Shown here: positions 21,312 through 30,380 of the stretch, piece after piece
Position numbering within the stretch: position 1 is the stretch's first letter
Layout of the letters: the number at the start of each line of letters is the position of its first letter
DNA from: Virgibacillus halotolerans
GTDB taxonomy: Bacteria > Bacillota > Bacilli > Bacillales > Amphibacillaceae
Assembly (NCBI RefSeq): GCF_016908515.1
Contig: NZ_JAFBEA010000014.1
Coordinates: 1-64,000 of the forward strand
Direction: 5' to 3'
Length of the DNA: 64,000 nucleotides
The notes under the pieces: model-generated
The model's input: the letters and a program-made list of their open reading frames with translations, nothing else
Told to the model about the DNA's origin: nothing
Databases searched by the model: none
Made by a program: the position numbers and the translations under genes

Positions 21312-22406
21312 TTATTGGCTGATTTTAGTTTGTTCTTTTACTTTCACAACCCAATCAAATGGATCGTTGATTTTGCCATATTGGATACCGGTCATGGTAT
21401 CGTATAATTTACGGGATATTTCACCTGTTTTATTGTTGTTAATAATCATATCTTCGCCGTTCCAGGTTAATTGACCGATAGGTGAGATAACTGCTGCTGT
21501 ACCAGTACCGAATGCTTCTTCTAGAAGGCCGTCTTTATGTGCTTGACGGAGCTCTTCCATTGAAATTCTTCGCTCGACGACTGGGATGTTCCAATGCTTT
21601 AATAGCTGCAGGGTAGAGTTTCTGGTAACACCTTCCAGAATGCTGCCATTTAAAGCGGGTGTAACAACTTCACCATTAATTTTGAAAAACACATTCATGC
21701 TACCGACTTCTTCAATATACTTCCGCTCGACACCATCCAACCATAATACTTGAGAAAACCCTTTGTCAGCACCGACTTCCTGTGCTTTAAGACTTGAGGC
21801 GTAGTTTCCTCCGGTTTTTGCTTCGCCTGTACCGCCAGTAACCGCACGCACATATTGGCTTTCAACTGCGATTTTTACGGGGTTAATTCCTTCTTCATAG
21901 TACGCACCAACAGGTGATAAGATTACAATTAATTTATAATGACTAGACGGTGCAACACCGAGATAAGGCTCAGTTGAAATAATAAATGGACGAATATATA
22001 GAGAAGTTCCGTCTGCTCTAGGGATCCAATCTTTTTCTAAATCGACAAGTTCCATAATCGCACGTAATATAAATGTTTCATCGATTGGTGGGATACAAAG
22101 TCTACTGTTAGAGCGATTTAAACGCTGCAGATTTTTTTCCGGGCGAAATAATTGAACACTATCATCGACAGCAACGTACGCTTTCATACCTTCAAAAACG
22201 GATTGCCCATAATGAAAGACCATTGCCGACGGATCGATGCTTAGTGGTTGATAAGGTGTAATTTGCGCATCATGCCATCCTTGTTCCACGGTGTAATCCA
22301 TCGTAAACATATGGTCTGTAAAAAATCTTCCGAAAACTAACTCATCTGTCTTTGGCTTATCCTTTTTCGTAGCGCAAAGATCCCATTTAATTTGTTGTTC
22401 TTCCAT
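21312..22406 (-). CDS. ilvE: branched-chain amino acid aminotransferase
   Basis: PLP class IV transaminase for the last step of isoleucine, leucine and valine synthesis, and the first of their breakdown. 364 aa, the longer BCAT2-like form. The PLP lysine is expected in the region KTGGNYASSLKAQ; other marks are VFEGMKAY, EVGSMNVFF, SILEGVTRNS and EEAFGTGTAAVISPIG. The start has AAGGGGA upstream. It is separate from the ilv-leu operon and has no T-box. Confidence 0.97.
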   Translation of the reverse strand: MEEQQIKWDLCATKKDKPKTDELVFGRFFTDHMFTMDYTVEQGWHDAQITPYQPLSIDPSAMVFHYGQSVFEGMKAYVAVDDSVQLFRPEKNLQRLNRSNSRLCIPPIDETFILRAIMELVDLEKDWIPRADGTSLYIRPFIISTEPYLGVAPSSHYKLIVILSPVGAYYEEGINPVKIAVESQYVRAVTGGTGEAKTGGNYASSLKAQEVGADKGFSQVLWLDGVERKYIEEVGSMNVFFKINGEVVTPALNGSILEGVTRNSTLQLLKHWNIPVVERRISMEELRQAHKDGLLEEAFGTGTAAVISPIGQLTWNGEDMIINNNKTGEISRKLYDTMTGIQYGKINDPFDWVVKVKEQTKISQ

Positions 22407-22418
22407 GTGAATTATCCC

Positions 22419-22482
22419 CTTGTTGTGAAAATTACTTTCTTTTATAATTTATATAGTGTAACAGAATTATTATTCTTGTCAA
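22419..22482 (-). promoter_or_regulatory. promoter of ilvE
   Basis: On the minus strand TTGACA (22482-22477), 16-nt spacer, TACACT (22460-22455). A weak CodY-like match (AATTTTCACAACAAG, 11 of 15) covers 22433-22419 just before the ribosome site. Confidence 0.55.
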
Positions 22483-22511
22483 TTAATTAAGTTTATTAAA
22501 ACTTCATTTAG

Positions 22512-22543
22512 ATCCGGTCATGCCAAACTTGGCTGACCGGATA
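22512..22543 (-). terminator. terminator of the sugar operon
   Basis: ATCCGGTCA and TGACCGGAT form a 9-bp stem with an inner GCCAA/TTGGC pair. The T-run is weak (GTTTTAA further on). Confidence 0.65.
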
Positions 22544-22549
22544 TGTTAG

Positions 22550-24217
22550 TTATTTCTCTAGTTTGTATAAATATATCCTCCATGGATAATCTTTTTTTTC
22601 AAAGCTTTTTTCATATTGCAGTCCAAGCGTTTTGTAGTTATCGATAGGCAAGGCCGAGAAGATATAATCACCGCCAAGTGCCTCTAATGCGTCTGTATTA
22701 ATATCCAGCTGTTCAATTGTTTTATCACTGTTTTTTGTAAACATATAGCTTTCCCCGAGTTGGGCTACATACATATACAAACGACCACCCCAGGTGTCAA
22801 AGTAATTTTCCAAGGAAGGGCTTTTTCCCAGTTCTGGTGCAATTACTTCCCGGAATTGATGTTTGTATGAAAGTGGGAAACTGTTGTTATACGTATCAAG
22901 CGTATAGAACCCGTTATATTGGGCAATTGTTGGGTGCATACCAATACTGACGACCCGGTAATCTGATGGATCTTTCCCGATATAATCCTCAATATCAGCA
23001 AACAGCTCCTCTGCATAGAATTCTTTGAATGTGGGTGTGCCCGCTTCGCTGTATTTGCTTTCTTCATTCAGATTAAACAGGTTTACACACTGTGCTACCA
23101 GCAGTACAACAACAATCACTTTACCGAATTTAAGATGTTTCCAAAGAATGACCAATGCCAACGCAAAACAGATATACCAAATAAGCGGAGTGAGAAAGTG
23201 AAATCTGCTGAAATTAAATGTGTTCAATACCATGATTTGGTCTTTCAGCACACGCCAGCCTTCCCAATACCAAAATGCGTACCAGAGCGACAAAGCCGCT
23301 GAGGACAAGAAAAGCCCCAATAATAATTTTGGTTTTAAGTTACGGTATGCTGCGACAATTAATGCGACCCCAATCACAGGGATAATAATAGTCAATTGTT
23401 CGGCCAGGTCATGTGTATGTCCATAGAAAAAGTTATGTAAAAACAAATTAAATGTACCAGGTATGTCCTTATGCCCCAGATCCAGTTCATCACGATGGGA
23501 AGTAAATCCTTCATTAAAAAACATCGAATAAATCAGCAAGTAATTTTGCACCAGATAGATAAAAGTCATAAATGCAATTGAACTGAAAAATATCCAATTC
23601 GACTTTTTGGTTCGTATCCAGTCAAACAGCCAAAGAAAGCCCATGATCGTTAAGAAAAACACAAAGGTTAAAACGAAATTGGATAGAAAGGGAATTAACC
23701 CAAGGATAATCCAGTTATATTTTGGTGTTTTCCCCCCATATTCCCGGAACGTCAGAAACACATGCAATGCCAATGGTAAGCCTGCGATGGATAACATACC
23801 TGACGGCCAGTATGGCAATAATGCAAAGCCCAGCGCAACGCCAACCGTAATAAAAGGCAGTTTTTGATTGCGCAAGATATGTCTGTTTAATAATAAGTAC
23901 ATCCCAAAGAAGGCAACAAAACGCATCACCGTCTGGCCAATCGCATAGGCGGTCATTGGCTCAAATAGAGCATACATCCAAACCATTGCATCAAGGCTGG
24001 ACGCGAGTGTACTTCTTGGGAGTCCATTGATCACGTTTGGTAAGGCAACGTCTGTTAGAGAGAAAATATGTCCACTTTCAACGAGCAATTTATACCAGAC
24101 AATATTTGAATCCATGTTGTCATGAACCCGAATATGTGTATCCTCTCCCAAAATATAGTAGGGGAGGAGGTACGCGATAATAACGAGACATGCAATAATT
24201 TTATATTTATGCTTCAT
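22550..24217 (-). CDS. multi-spanning membrane protein, likely GT-C glycosyltransferase (DUF6044/YkoS-like)
   Basis: 555 aa with about ten to twelve membrane segments and a C-terminal outer domain (about 400-555). After the first segment comes EDTHIRVHDNMDSN, an acidic patch in the first outer loop, as in GT-C enzymes such as the YfhO family. It resembles B. subtilis YkoS, which is paired there with the GT2 enzyme YkoT. ATG 24217 overlaps the stop of the upstream aminotransferase by 11 nt. Inferred job: move a sugar from its lipid carrier to a surface polymer. The acceptor is unknown. Confidence 0.75.
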   Translation of the reverse strand: MKHKYKIIACLVIIAYLLPYYILGEDTHIRVHDNMDSNIVWYKLLVESGHIFSLTDVALPNVINGLPRSTLASSLDAMVWMYALFEPMTAYAIGQTVMRFVAFFGMYLLLNRHILRNQKLPFITVGVALGFALLPYWPSGMLSIAGLPLALHVFLTFREYGGKTPKYNWIILGLIPFLSNFVLTFVFFLTIMGFLWLFDWIRTKKSNWIFFSSIAFMTFIYLVQNYLLIYSMFFNEGFTSHRDELDLGHKDIPGTFNLFLHNFFYGHTHDLAEQLTIIIPVIGVALIVAAYRNLKPKLLLGLFLSSAALSLWYAFWYWEGWRVLKDQIMVLNTFNFSRFHFLTPLIWYICFALALVILWKHLKFGKVIVVVLLVAQCVNLFNLNEESKYSEAGTPTFKEFYAEELFADIEDYIGKDPSDYRVVSIGMHPTIAQYNGFYTLDTYNNSFPLSYKHQFREVIAPELGKSPSLENYFDTWGGRLYMYVAQLGESYMFTKNSDKTIEQLDINTDALEALGGDYIFSALPIDNYKTLGLQYEKSFEKKDYPWRIYLYKLEK

Positions 24218-25337
24218 AGAATTTGTATAGATGTTTGACCACATGTTCGATTGCCTCTTCTCCAATTCCAAAATAGATTGGTAAGCGTACCAATTTTTCA
24301 CTTTCTATTGTTGTAAACACATCATCGCCAATAAACTTTCCATATATCCTGCCTGCATGGGCAGAATGCAATGGTACGTAATGTGTAACAGCCATCACGT
24401 CATTTTCCTTTAAGTAGTCTATTAAAGCGGTACGTTCTGTATCGTCCTTCGTTTTAACGTAATACATGTGTGCATTATGTTCACAGTTTTCTGGGACATA
24501 GGGTAGCATAACTTTCCCAGCCGCCATTAGGGGCTTCAGACTTTCATTGTATTGCTCCCATACGTCTAATCGTTGCCTATTGATCACGTCGGCATACGTC
24601 AATTGAACAGATAAGTAAGCTGCATTAATATCGCTTAATAAATAGGAAGAGCCAATGTCGCGCCACGTATATTTATCAACCATTCCTTTAATAAACTGTG
24701 AACGATTGGTGCCCTTTTCCTGCAAAATTTCCGCACGATCAATGGCATCCGGGTCGTTAATAATCAACGCACCGCCTTCTCCGGACGTATAATTTTTCGT
24801 TTCATGAAAACTAATGGTACCGAAATGGCCAATCGTTCCGAGCGGTTTTCCTTTATAAGTGCTCATCAGGCCTTGTGCAGCATCTTCAATAACCCATAGA
24901 TGATGCTTGTTAGCGATGTCCATTATCGCGTCCATATCACAGGAAACGCCGGCATAATGGACAACGACGATCGCTTTTGTTCGCTCTGTTATCGCTGACG
25001 CCACTTGCTTGGGATCGATATTCATTGTTGCTGGATCAACATCAACGAATCGAATGGCAGCTCCCCTGAGGGCAAAGGCATTGGCGGTAGAAACAAACGT
25101 ATAGGACGGGAGGATGACCTCATCCCCTTCTCCCATATTCGTCAATAGCGCAGTCATTTCAAGTGCAGCAGTACAAGATGGGGTGAGCATCGCTTTCGCG
25201 CAACCTAAGCGATTCTCCAGCCAATTGGTACATTTTTCTCCAAATGGACCATTTCCCTTTAATACTTGATTACTGATTGCCTCTTGGACCGCTGCACCTT
25301 CTTTTCCAGTCGTACAGGGTTTATTGAATGGAATCAT
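24207..25337 (-). CDS. wecE: dTDP-4-amino-4,6-dideoxygalactose transaminase
   Basis: PLP enzyme of the DegT/DnrJ/EryC1/StrS family, 376 aa. It matches E. coli WecE (RffA) closely by memory: LTPSCTAALEMTALL, DEVILPSYTFVSTANAFALRGA, VHYAGVSCDMD, VIEDAAQGLMSTYKGKPLGTIGH, FHETKNYTSGEGGAL and KGTNRSQFIKG. The PLP lysine is the K of HETKN. It aminates dTDP-4-keto-6-deoxyglucose, the RfbB product, with glutamate to give dTDP-Fuc4N. Fits the rfbA and rfbB genes upstream in the same operon. Confidence 0.93.
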   Translation of the reverse strand: MIPFNKPCTTGKEGAAVQEAISNQVLKGNGPFGEKCTNWLENRLGCAKAMLTPSCTAALEMTALLTNMGEGDEVILPSYTFVSTANAFALRGAAIRFVDVDPATMNIDPKQVASAITERTKAIVVVHYAGVSCDMDAIMDIANKHHLWVIEDAAQGLMSTYKGKPLGTIGHFGTISFHETKNYTSGEGGALIINDPDAIDRAEILQEKGTNRSQFIKGMVDKYTWRDIGSSYLLSDINAAYLSVQLTYADVINRQRLDVWEQYNESLKPLMAAGKVMLPYVPENCEHNAHMYYVKTKDDTERTALIDYLKENDVMAVTHYVPLHSAHAGRIYGKFIGDDVFTTIESEKLVRLPIYFGIGEEAIEHVVKHLYKFYEA

Positions 25338-25341
25338 TGTA

Positions 25342-25698
25342 TCACCTCATAATAATGATGCCTAGCACAACACATGAAATACCAATGACGTTTTTCATTG
25401 TTATCGGCTCCCCGAACATAATGACAGAGAGTAAGAAAACAAGCACAAACGACAAGCTCATGAATGGGTAGGCATAGCTAATATCAAATTTCGTCATTGC
25501 CGCCATCCAAAACAAGGACGCGACAAATGCGGAAAGGAATCCCGACAATATCCAAGGATTCAACAATAGTTGTAATATAAAGACAAGTTTATCAAACCAC
25601 AGTTCCGGTAAACTACCATATTGATCGATTTGCCATTTAAGGACAAGTTGGCCGAAAACAGTGAAAAAAATGGTGCCAAAGATAAATAAATAACCCAT
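25342..25698 (-). CDS. small four-helix transporter, EamA/SMR type, probable flippase
   Basis: 118 aa, almost all hydrophobic, with four membrane segments. FGQLVLKWQIDQYGSLP near the N-terminus, YAYPFMSLSFVLVFLLS in the third helix and GISCVVLGIIIM at the end are typical of small-multidrug-resistance/EamA half proteins, including ArnE/ArnF-like flippases. A TAGGAGG site precedes the start, 3 nt after the acetyltransferase stop. In this operon the likely job is to flip the undecaprenyl-phosphate-linked sugar across the membrane. Confidence 0.8.
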   Translation of the reverse strand: MGYLFIFGTIFFTVFGQLVLKWQIDQYGSLPELWFDKLVFILQLLLNPWILSGFLSAFVASLFWMAAMTKFDISYAYPFMSLSFVLVFLLSVIMFGEPITMKNVIGISCVVLGIIIMR

Positions 25699-25701
25699 CT
25701 A

Positions 25702-26391
25702 TTATCCTCCTACAGGCAATGAGCCATTTAATTTATGGTATACATCAATCGTATTTTTCAGTTTGAACCCCAAACTAAGAAATAAATTTAAAGAAGGCAA
25801 ATTGGAGGGGGAAATCGACGTGATTAAAGTATCTGTTTCTTCCCGTTCAAATTGATCTTTACAGCTTTGGCTTGTAAATGCCTTTGTTAATCCTTTACTG
25901 CGAAACTGTTCTTTAATGCCAAGCAGGAGGACCTTATCCCCCTCGTAAGCATAAAATCCGGCTAATTTCCCATGATAGTTTAATGCGAAGATGAGATCCT
26001 TTTCAATCAAATCACTTACCCAGTTCATGTAACGTCGGTCTGCCATAAAGTCAGGGATGTTAAAGTCACGATGAAAACGTCCACCTTTAAAAGACTCCTT
26101 AGCAATCTCAAGAATGTCCTCCCTAACATAATCACGGGAAAGCGAAATGCCTTCCTGTTGGTAGATTTGCAGATTTTCTCTTTTACAAACAGGCTCTGTT
26201 AAAGTATCTACATAATAAAAGCCATATTTTTTTAGATTTTCCGTACTTTCCAGTGGGTCGATCTTTAATGTAAAATGGCCTTCCACCTCATTTGTTTGTT
26301 TTAAAGCATCTTCTGTTGCTGCAGTTAGTTGGTACGTATCAATGTGGAAATTCCGCTTATCCCATGGTGTTTCCTCTAAATAGTTTGTCAT
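25702..26391 (-). CDS. GNAT acetyltransferase, likely dTDP-fucosamine acetyltransferase (WecD-like)
   Basis: 229 aa. The C-terminal half (about 100-225) is a GNAT domain; VLLLGIKEQFRSKGLTKAF supplies the acetyl-CoA loop and SPSNLPSLNLFLSLGFKLK the last strand and helix. The N-terminal half (TPWDKRNFHI, KKYGFYYVDTLTE) has the layout of WecD, which acetylates dTDP-Fuc4N to dTDP-Fuc4NAc. Its place directly between a wecE-like gene and the glycosyltransferase supports this. The assignment rests on context plus weak similarity. AGAAGGAGC precedes the start. Confidence 0.72.
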   Translation of the reverse strand: MTNYLEETPWDKRNFHIDTYQLTAATEDALKQTNEVEGHFTLKIDPLESTENLKKYGFYYVDTLTEPVCKRENLQIYQQEGISLSRDYVREDILEIAKESFKGGRFHRDFNIPDFMADRRYMNWVSDLIEKDLIFALNYHGKLAGFYAYEGDKVLLLGIKEQFRSKGLTKAFTSQSCKDQFEREETDTLITSISPSNLPSLNLFLSLGFKLKNTIDVYHKLNGSLPVGG

Positions 26392-26454
26392 TGTGTTCAG
26401 CTCCTTCTAGTTCGTATTGTGTGTAACTAAAACTTGGTGAAAAGCATTCGTCTG

Positions 26455-27390
26455 CTACTCATCCGTTGTTTCACGAATAAGATATAGCGGTCTTGCTTTC
26501 GTTTCGTTGAAAATTTTTCCGATATAAAGCCCGATAATACCAAAATTAAAGAACATGAGACCAGCGATAAAATAGATGGAAACCATGACACTGGTCCAGC
26601 CCTGTACAGGCTCGTCAAGGAAAAAGTATTTCGCAAATAAATACAGGCCATAAATAAACGAGATGCTCGCAATGAGAAATCCAAGCTGGATGGATAATCT
26701 CAACGGCTTATTAGATTGCGATATAATAGCATCTGTTGCCAAAGTGATTAATTTCCCCAGGTTATAGGAAGACTTTCCTTTTTTTCTCTCACTATGTTCG
26801 ATTTCGATCGATGCAGATTCATAGCCCATCCATTGGATAAACATTGGGAAGATGCGGTTTTGCTCGCGCATTTGTTTGAATCCATCGATTACCATTTTAG
26901 AGTTAATACTAAAGTTTGCAACCGAATGATCGGATGTAAGGCCTGTAAAGTAGTCATAAACACGATAAAAAGCTTGAGAAGATTTTCGTTTTAGCCATTT
27001 ATCCTGACGATGGACTCTTTTACCAAAAACAACTTCGTATCCTTCCAGTGCTTTATGATACAAATTGGGAATTTCCTCCGGTCGATCCTGTAGGTCACAG
27101 TCCATCACAACGATCCAGTCTCCAATTGCATGATCCAAGCCAGCTGTAATTGCATAATGCTGACCAAAGTTGCGTGCTAAGTTAATTCCTCTGATTCGCT
27201 GATCTTCTTTGTTTAATTGCTTGATTGTTTCCCATGCATGGTCCGGACTAGCGTCGTTCACTAAAATAATTTCGAGTTGGGCTGGAATTTTTTCGACGGT
27301 TGTTGTAATCCGGCTACAAAGTTCAAATAAACAGGTTTTACACCCGTAGACAGGAACAACTACTGAGATAAGTGGGTAAGTTGTTTCCAT
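26455..27390 (-). CDS. polyprenyl-phosphate glycosyltransferase, GT2 (GtrB/YkoT-like)
   Basis: 311 aa. A cytoplasmic GT2 domain (about 1-225) has PLISVVVPVYG, LVNDASPDHAW, NLARNFGQHYAITAGLDHA and the metal motif VMDCDLQDRPEEI, followed by two membrane helices (about 228-250 and 262-285). This layout is that of GtrB, DPMS and CsbB enzymes, which load a sugar onto undecaprenyl phosphate. The donor expected from the operon is dTDP-Fuc4NAc. Its start overlaps the end of rfbB by 31 nt; ATG 27405 is an alternative. Confidence 0.88.
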   Translation of the reverse strand: METTYPLISVVVPVYGCKTCLFELCSRITTTVEKIPAQLEIILVNDASPDHAWETIKQLNKEDQRIRGINLARNFGQHYAITAGLDHAIGDWIVVMDCDLQDRPEEIPNLYHKALEGYEVVFGKRVHRQDKWLKRKSSQAFYRVYDYFTGLTSDHSVANFSINSKMVIDGFKQMREQNRIFPMFIQWMGYESASIEIEHSERKKGKSSYNLGKLITLATDAIISQSNKPLRLSIQLGFLIASISFIYGLYLFAKYFFLDEPVQGWTSVMVSIYFIAGLMFFNFGIIGLYIGKIFNETKARPLYLIRETTDE

Positions 27391-28403
27391 TGCTTCACAT
27401 ACCATTCTACTGTTTTTTTCATTCCTGTCTCCAGTTGTTCTGCCGGTTTCCAGCCAAGTGTGTCTCTTAATTTCGTATCGTCCACTGCATATCTACGATC
27501 ATGTCCTAAGCGATCTTCTGTTAATGTAATCAGCTGCTTAAAACTGTCTAAGGAAGCAGCCTGTTTTATTTCCGGTTTCAACTGATCCAATATGTCACAA
27601 ATCGCAGTTGCTATTTCAATATTCGTTTTTTCATTTCCACCACCGATATTGTATTTTTCCATGGAACGTGCTTGATGGAAAATAAGGTCCAGCGCTTTAC
27701 AATGATCTTCCACATAGAGCCAGTCTCTGATGTTTTTTCCATCTCCGTAAATTGGAATGGGTTCCGTCGCCAGTGCTTTGGAAATAATCGTTGGTATCAG
27801 TTTTTCCTGATGCTGCCGTGGACCGAAGTTGTTCGAGCAGCTTGTAATAACGACATTCATCCCATGGGTATAGCCAAAGCTTTTTACAAGCATGTTTGCA
27901 CCAGCTTTGGAGGCACTATAAGGATTGCGTGGGTCATATGGTGTATCCTCGGTAAATTTACCTTCTGCACCTAAAGAACCATAGACCTCGTCTGTAGAAA
28001 TATGGTGGAATCGTCTTTTGGCAAGTTCTCCTTTTTCTTTCCAATCATTTAGTGCAGCTTGCAGCAGGACCATCGTGCCAAGCATATTTGTTTCAACAAA
28101 TGCTTTGGCATCCTTGATGGACCTGTCGACATGCGATTCGGCGGCAAAATGGATTACGCCGGTAATATCAAAGTCATCGAATATAGACTGGATGAATTGT
28201 TCATCGACGATATCACCTTGTATAAAATGATAGTTACGCAGATCTTCCACTTCTTTCAAGTTATCGGTAGAGCCAGCATAGGTCAGTTTGTCAACATTGA
28301 TGAGTTGCATATCCGGATATGTTTCCATCATATGAATGATGAAATTAGACCCGATAAATCCCGCACCGCCTGTTACAAGTAATGTTGGCTTTTGTTTACT
28401 CAT
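27360..28403 (-). CDS. rfbB: dTDP-glucose 4,6-dehydratase
   Basis: NAD-containing SDR enzyme turning dTDP-glucose into dTDP-4-keto-6-deoxyglucose. 347 aa with TGGAGFIGSNFI, FAAESHVDRSI, the catalytic HHISTDEVYGSLG (Thr-Asp-Glu) and YSASKAGANMLVKS (Tyr-Lys). ATG 28403 overlaps the rfbA stop by 8 nt (ATGAGTAA). rfbC and rfbD of the rhamnose route are not present, so the keto sugar is directed to the transaminase in the same operon. Confidence 0.97.
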   Translation of the reverse strand: MSKQKPTLLVTGGAGFIGSNFIIHMMETYPDMQLINVDKLTYAGSTDNLKEVEDLRNYHFIQGDIVDEQFIQSIFDDFDITGVIHFAAESHVDRSIKDAKAFVETNMLGTMVLLQAALNDWKEKGELAKRRFHHISTDEVYGSLGAEGKFTEDTPYDPRNPYSASKAGANMLVKSFGYTHGMNVVITSCSNNFGPRQHQEKLIPTIISKALATEPIPIYGDGKNIRDWLYVEDHCKALDLIFHQARSMEKYNIGGGNEKTNIEIATAICDILDQLKPEIKQAASLDSFKQLITLTEDRLGHDRRYAVDDTKLRDTLGWKPAEQLETGMKKTVEWYVKQWKQLTHLSQ

Positions 28404-29331
28404 TTTCAATCATTCCTAACATGGGATTCTGATTAACCGCAGGGTCCCAATATTGTTTTGTATGTTTCCTATCTGCAATTTCTAATAAATATCTGCCATA
28501 ATCATTCTTTTCCATAGACTTTCCCTTTTCATAGAGTGCTTCACGGGAAATATACCCTAGATAATAAGAAATCTCTTCCAAACAAGCTAGTTTGAATCCC
28601 TGACGTTGTTGGGTTATTTTTACAAACTCAGCTGCATCAAATAATGATTCATGTGTACCTGCATCCATCCAAGCAAACCCTCTGCCTAGCAGTTGGACAT
28701 CCAATTGTCCTTTATCCAGGTATGCCTGGTTAAGGTCAGTAATTTCCAGTTCACCACGATCGGAAAACGGCAGGTTTTTTGCCTTTTGAACTGCATGGTG
28801 GTCATAAATATATAACCCCGTTACAGCAAAATCTGATTTGGGTTCCGCCGGTTTTTCTTCCAAAGAAATGACTTTTTGATTATCATCGAATTCTACCACA
28901 CCAAATCTACTCGCATCTTTTACGCGATAACCAAAAACAGTTGCATGCTCATGATCCTTGATTGCCTTTCTGAGCAGTGTAGTAAACCCCTGACCATAGA
29001 AAATATTATCACCAAGAATAAGTGTAACATCATCTTTTCCAATGAAATACTCAGAAAGGGTTAATGCTTCCGGTATGCCATTTGGGTCTGATTGTTCTTT
29101 GTAGATTAATGAAATACCAAGTGAAGACCCATCGCCAAGTAACCCTTCAAACCGTGATTTATCTTCTGGTGTACTAATAATCATAATTTCTTTAATGCCA
29201 CCCAGCATAAGTACAGATAATGGATAATAAATCATCGGCTTGTCATATACAGCCAATAAATGTTTATTGATACTGTCTGTACTTGGTGACAGCCTTGACC
29301 CACTGCCGCCTGCTAAAATTATCCCCTTCAT
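28396..29331 (-). CDS. rfbA: glucose-1-phosphate thymidylyltransferase
   Basis: Makes dTDP-glucose from glucose-1-phosphate and dTTP; first gene of the operon. 311 aa, slightly longer than usual at the C-terminus. Motifs are GIILAGGSGSRLSPST (nucleotide loop), KHLLAVYDKPMIYYPLS, LGDNIFYGQG (metal aspartate), EEKPAEPKSDFAVTGLY and GFAWMDAGTHESLFDAA. The start is ATG 29331 with GAGGGGTGAGG just upstream; the frame is open to 29358. No clear promoter seen between 29340 and 29590. Confidence 0.96.
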   Translation of the reverse strand: MKGIILAGGSGSRLSPSTDSINKHLLAVYDKPMIYYPLSVLMLGGIKEIMIISTPEDKSRFEGLLGDGSSLGISLIYKEQSDPNGIPEALTLSEYFIGKDDVTLILGDNIFYGQGFTTLLRKAIKDHEHATVFGYRVKDASRFGVVEFDDNQKVISLEEKPAEPKSDFAVTGLYIYDHHAVQKAKNLPFSDRGELEITDLNQAYLDKGQLDVQLLGRGFAWMDAGTHESLFDAAEFVKITQQRQGFKLACLEEISYYLGYISREALYEKGKSMEKNDYGRYLLEIADRKHTKQYWDPAVNQNPMLGMIENE

Positions 29332-29592
29332 AAAAATCCTCACCCCTCGTAGCAGCAATCATATCACTAGAACAGTGATGGATACTACCCCAATATTTTT
29401 GAATATTACTTATGCTTTAATAAATCGTAACACTTCCTTATATACACATTCCACAATTACGATGTATTTAATCTTACAATTATATTTCAATTTCATTTCG
29501 ATTAACTTAAGTACTACCCATCAAGAACAAAAACAATACGAATCTGTATCAAATAAATGATCGTTATAATCCTACTCGATGTAAACGGAGGA

Positions 29593-29752
29593 TTTTTGTC
29601 GCAGTTTGGCGTGCAGTAACCCCCCCACTCCAAAAATATAGGGAAATCGAAAATCTTAGTGGGGGGATAACTGCACGCACAAGCCCGATTTTGGCTCAAC
29701 TAACATTCAGTGGAAGAAAAGAGAACTCCCACTAAATGAAGTTTCACTTTAT
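29593..29752 (+). repeat. dispersed hairpin repeat, middle-length copy
   Basis: Second copy of the family at 112-456. The arms CGTGCAGTAACCCCCCCACT and AGTGGGGGGATAACTGCACG pair almost perfectly around an AT-rich loop. It ends with GAAGTTTCACTTTAT. It lacks the extra hairpin and tandem part of the first copy. It lies in a 1-kb gap (29332-30380) without genes. Confidence 0.65.
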
Positions 29753-29990
29753 CCTTTAACTTTCCTTAAAGACGAAAAATGTCGAAATGAATAATTTCCT
29801 TATATATATCACTTCAATTTACTACACTAATGCATTAGCAAATGAGCGAAAATGCTTCTGTGAATGAAACTGACTTTTATTATAAAAAAGGAAAATTAAG
29901 CATATTTTCCAAATAAATGAAAGTAGCTTACTACCTATTAATAGTAGGAATTCGAGCACTTAATTGACAATAATCTGGATATCACAACCA

Positions 29991-30047
29991 AAATTTTCAA
30001 AAAAGTTATTGCCTTTTTTGAAAATTTCACTTATAATTAGCTATAAT
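29991..30047 (+). promoter_or_regulatory. opp operon promoter with paired CodY-like boxes
   Basis: TTGAAA (30018-30023), 18-nt spacer, TATAAT (30042-30047). A perfect 15-bp inverted repeat, AAATTTTCAAAAAAG and its complement, spans 29991-30005 and 30013-30027 and covers the -35. Each arm contains a CodY-type box, the left one AATTTTCAAAAAAGT with 13 of 15 matches to AATTTTCWGAAAATT. Repression by CodY in rich medium is expected, as for peptide transporters in B. subtilis. Confidence 0.6.
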
Positions 30048-30380
30048 ACATTAAAATCTAATTACAGTTTGAATTCTAAATAGGAAGAAAATGTTAAAAA
30101 CGTTAAATGAATAATATGGAAGAATCTACGAATCTATATCTATACGGAGAGAGTCGCTGGACGATTTGTGTTTTCTCGAAATGATGAAAGCCCTTACAAA
30201 TGTGAGGAAGAAGAAAAGCTAGTGCATTTAAACTAGAAAATAATTTAAAAAGTAACTGTTTCATATTTAGTTATATAGGGTATAGATTAAGATTTGATTT
30301 TTTTAAAATATAATTATCAGAAGGTTTCGTTGGTACTCAAAATTAGAAAAAATAAATATACATACTTTAGGGGGATTAAT

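Noticed and set aside
24207-29331. Rhamnose synthesis operon
   Set aside because: rfbA and rfbB are present, but rfbC and rfbD are not; the transaminase and acetyltransferase point to an amino sugar instead.
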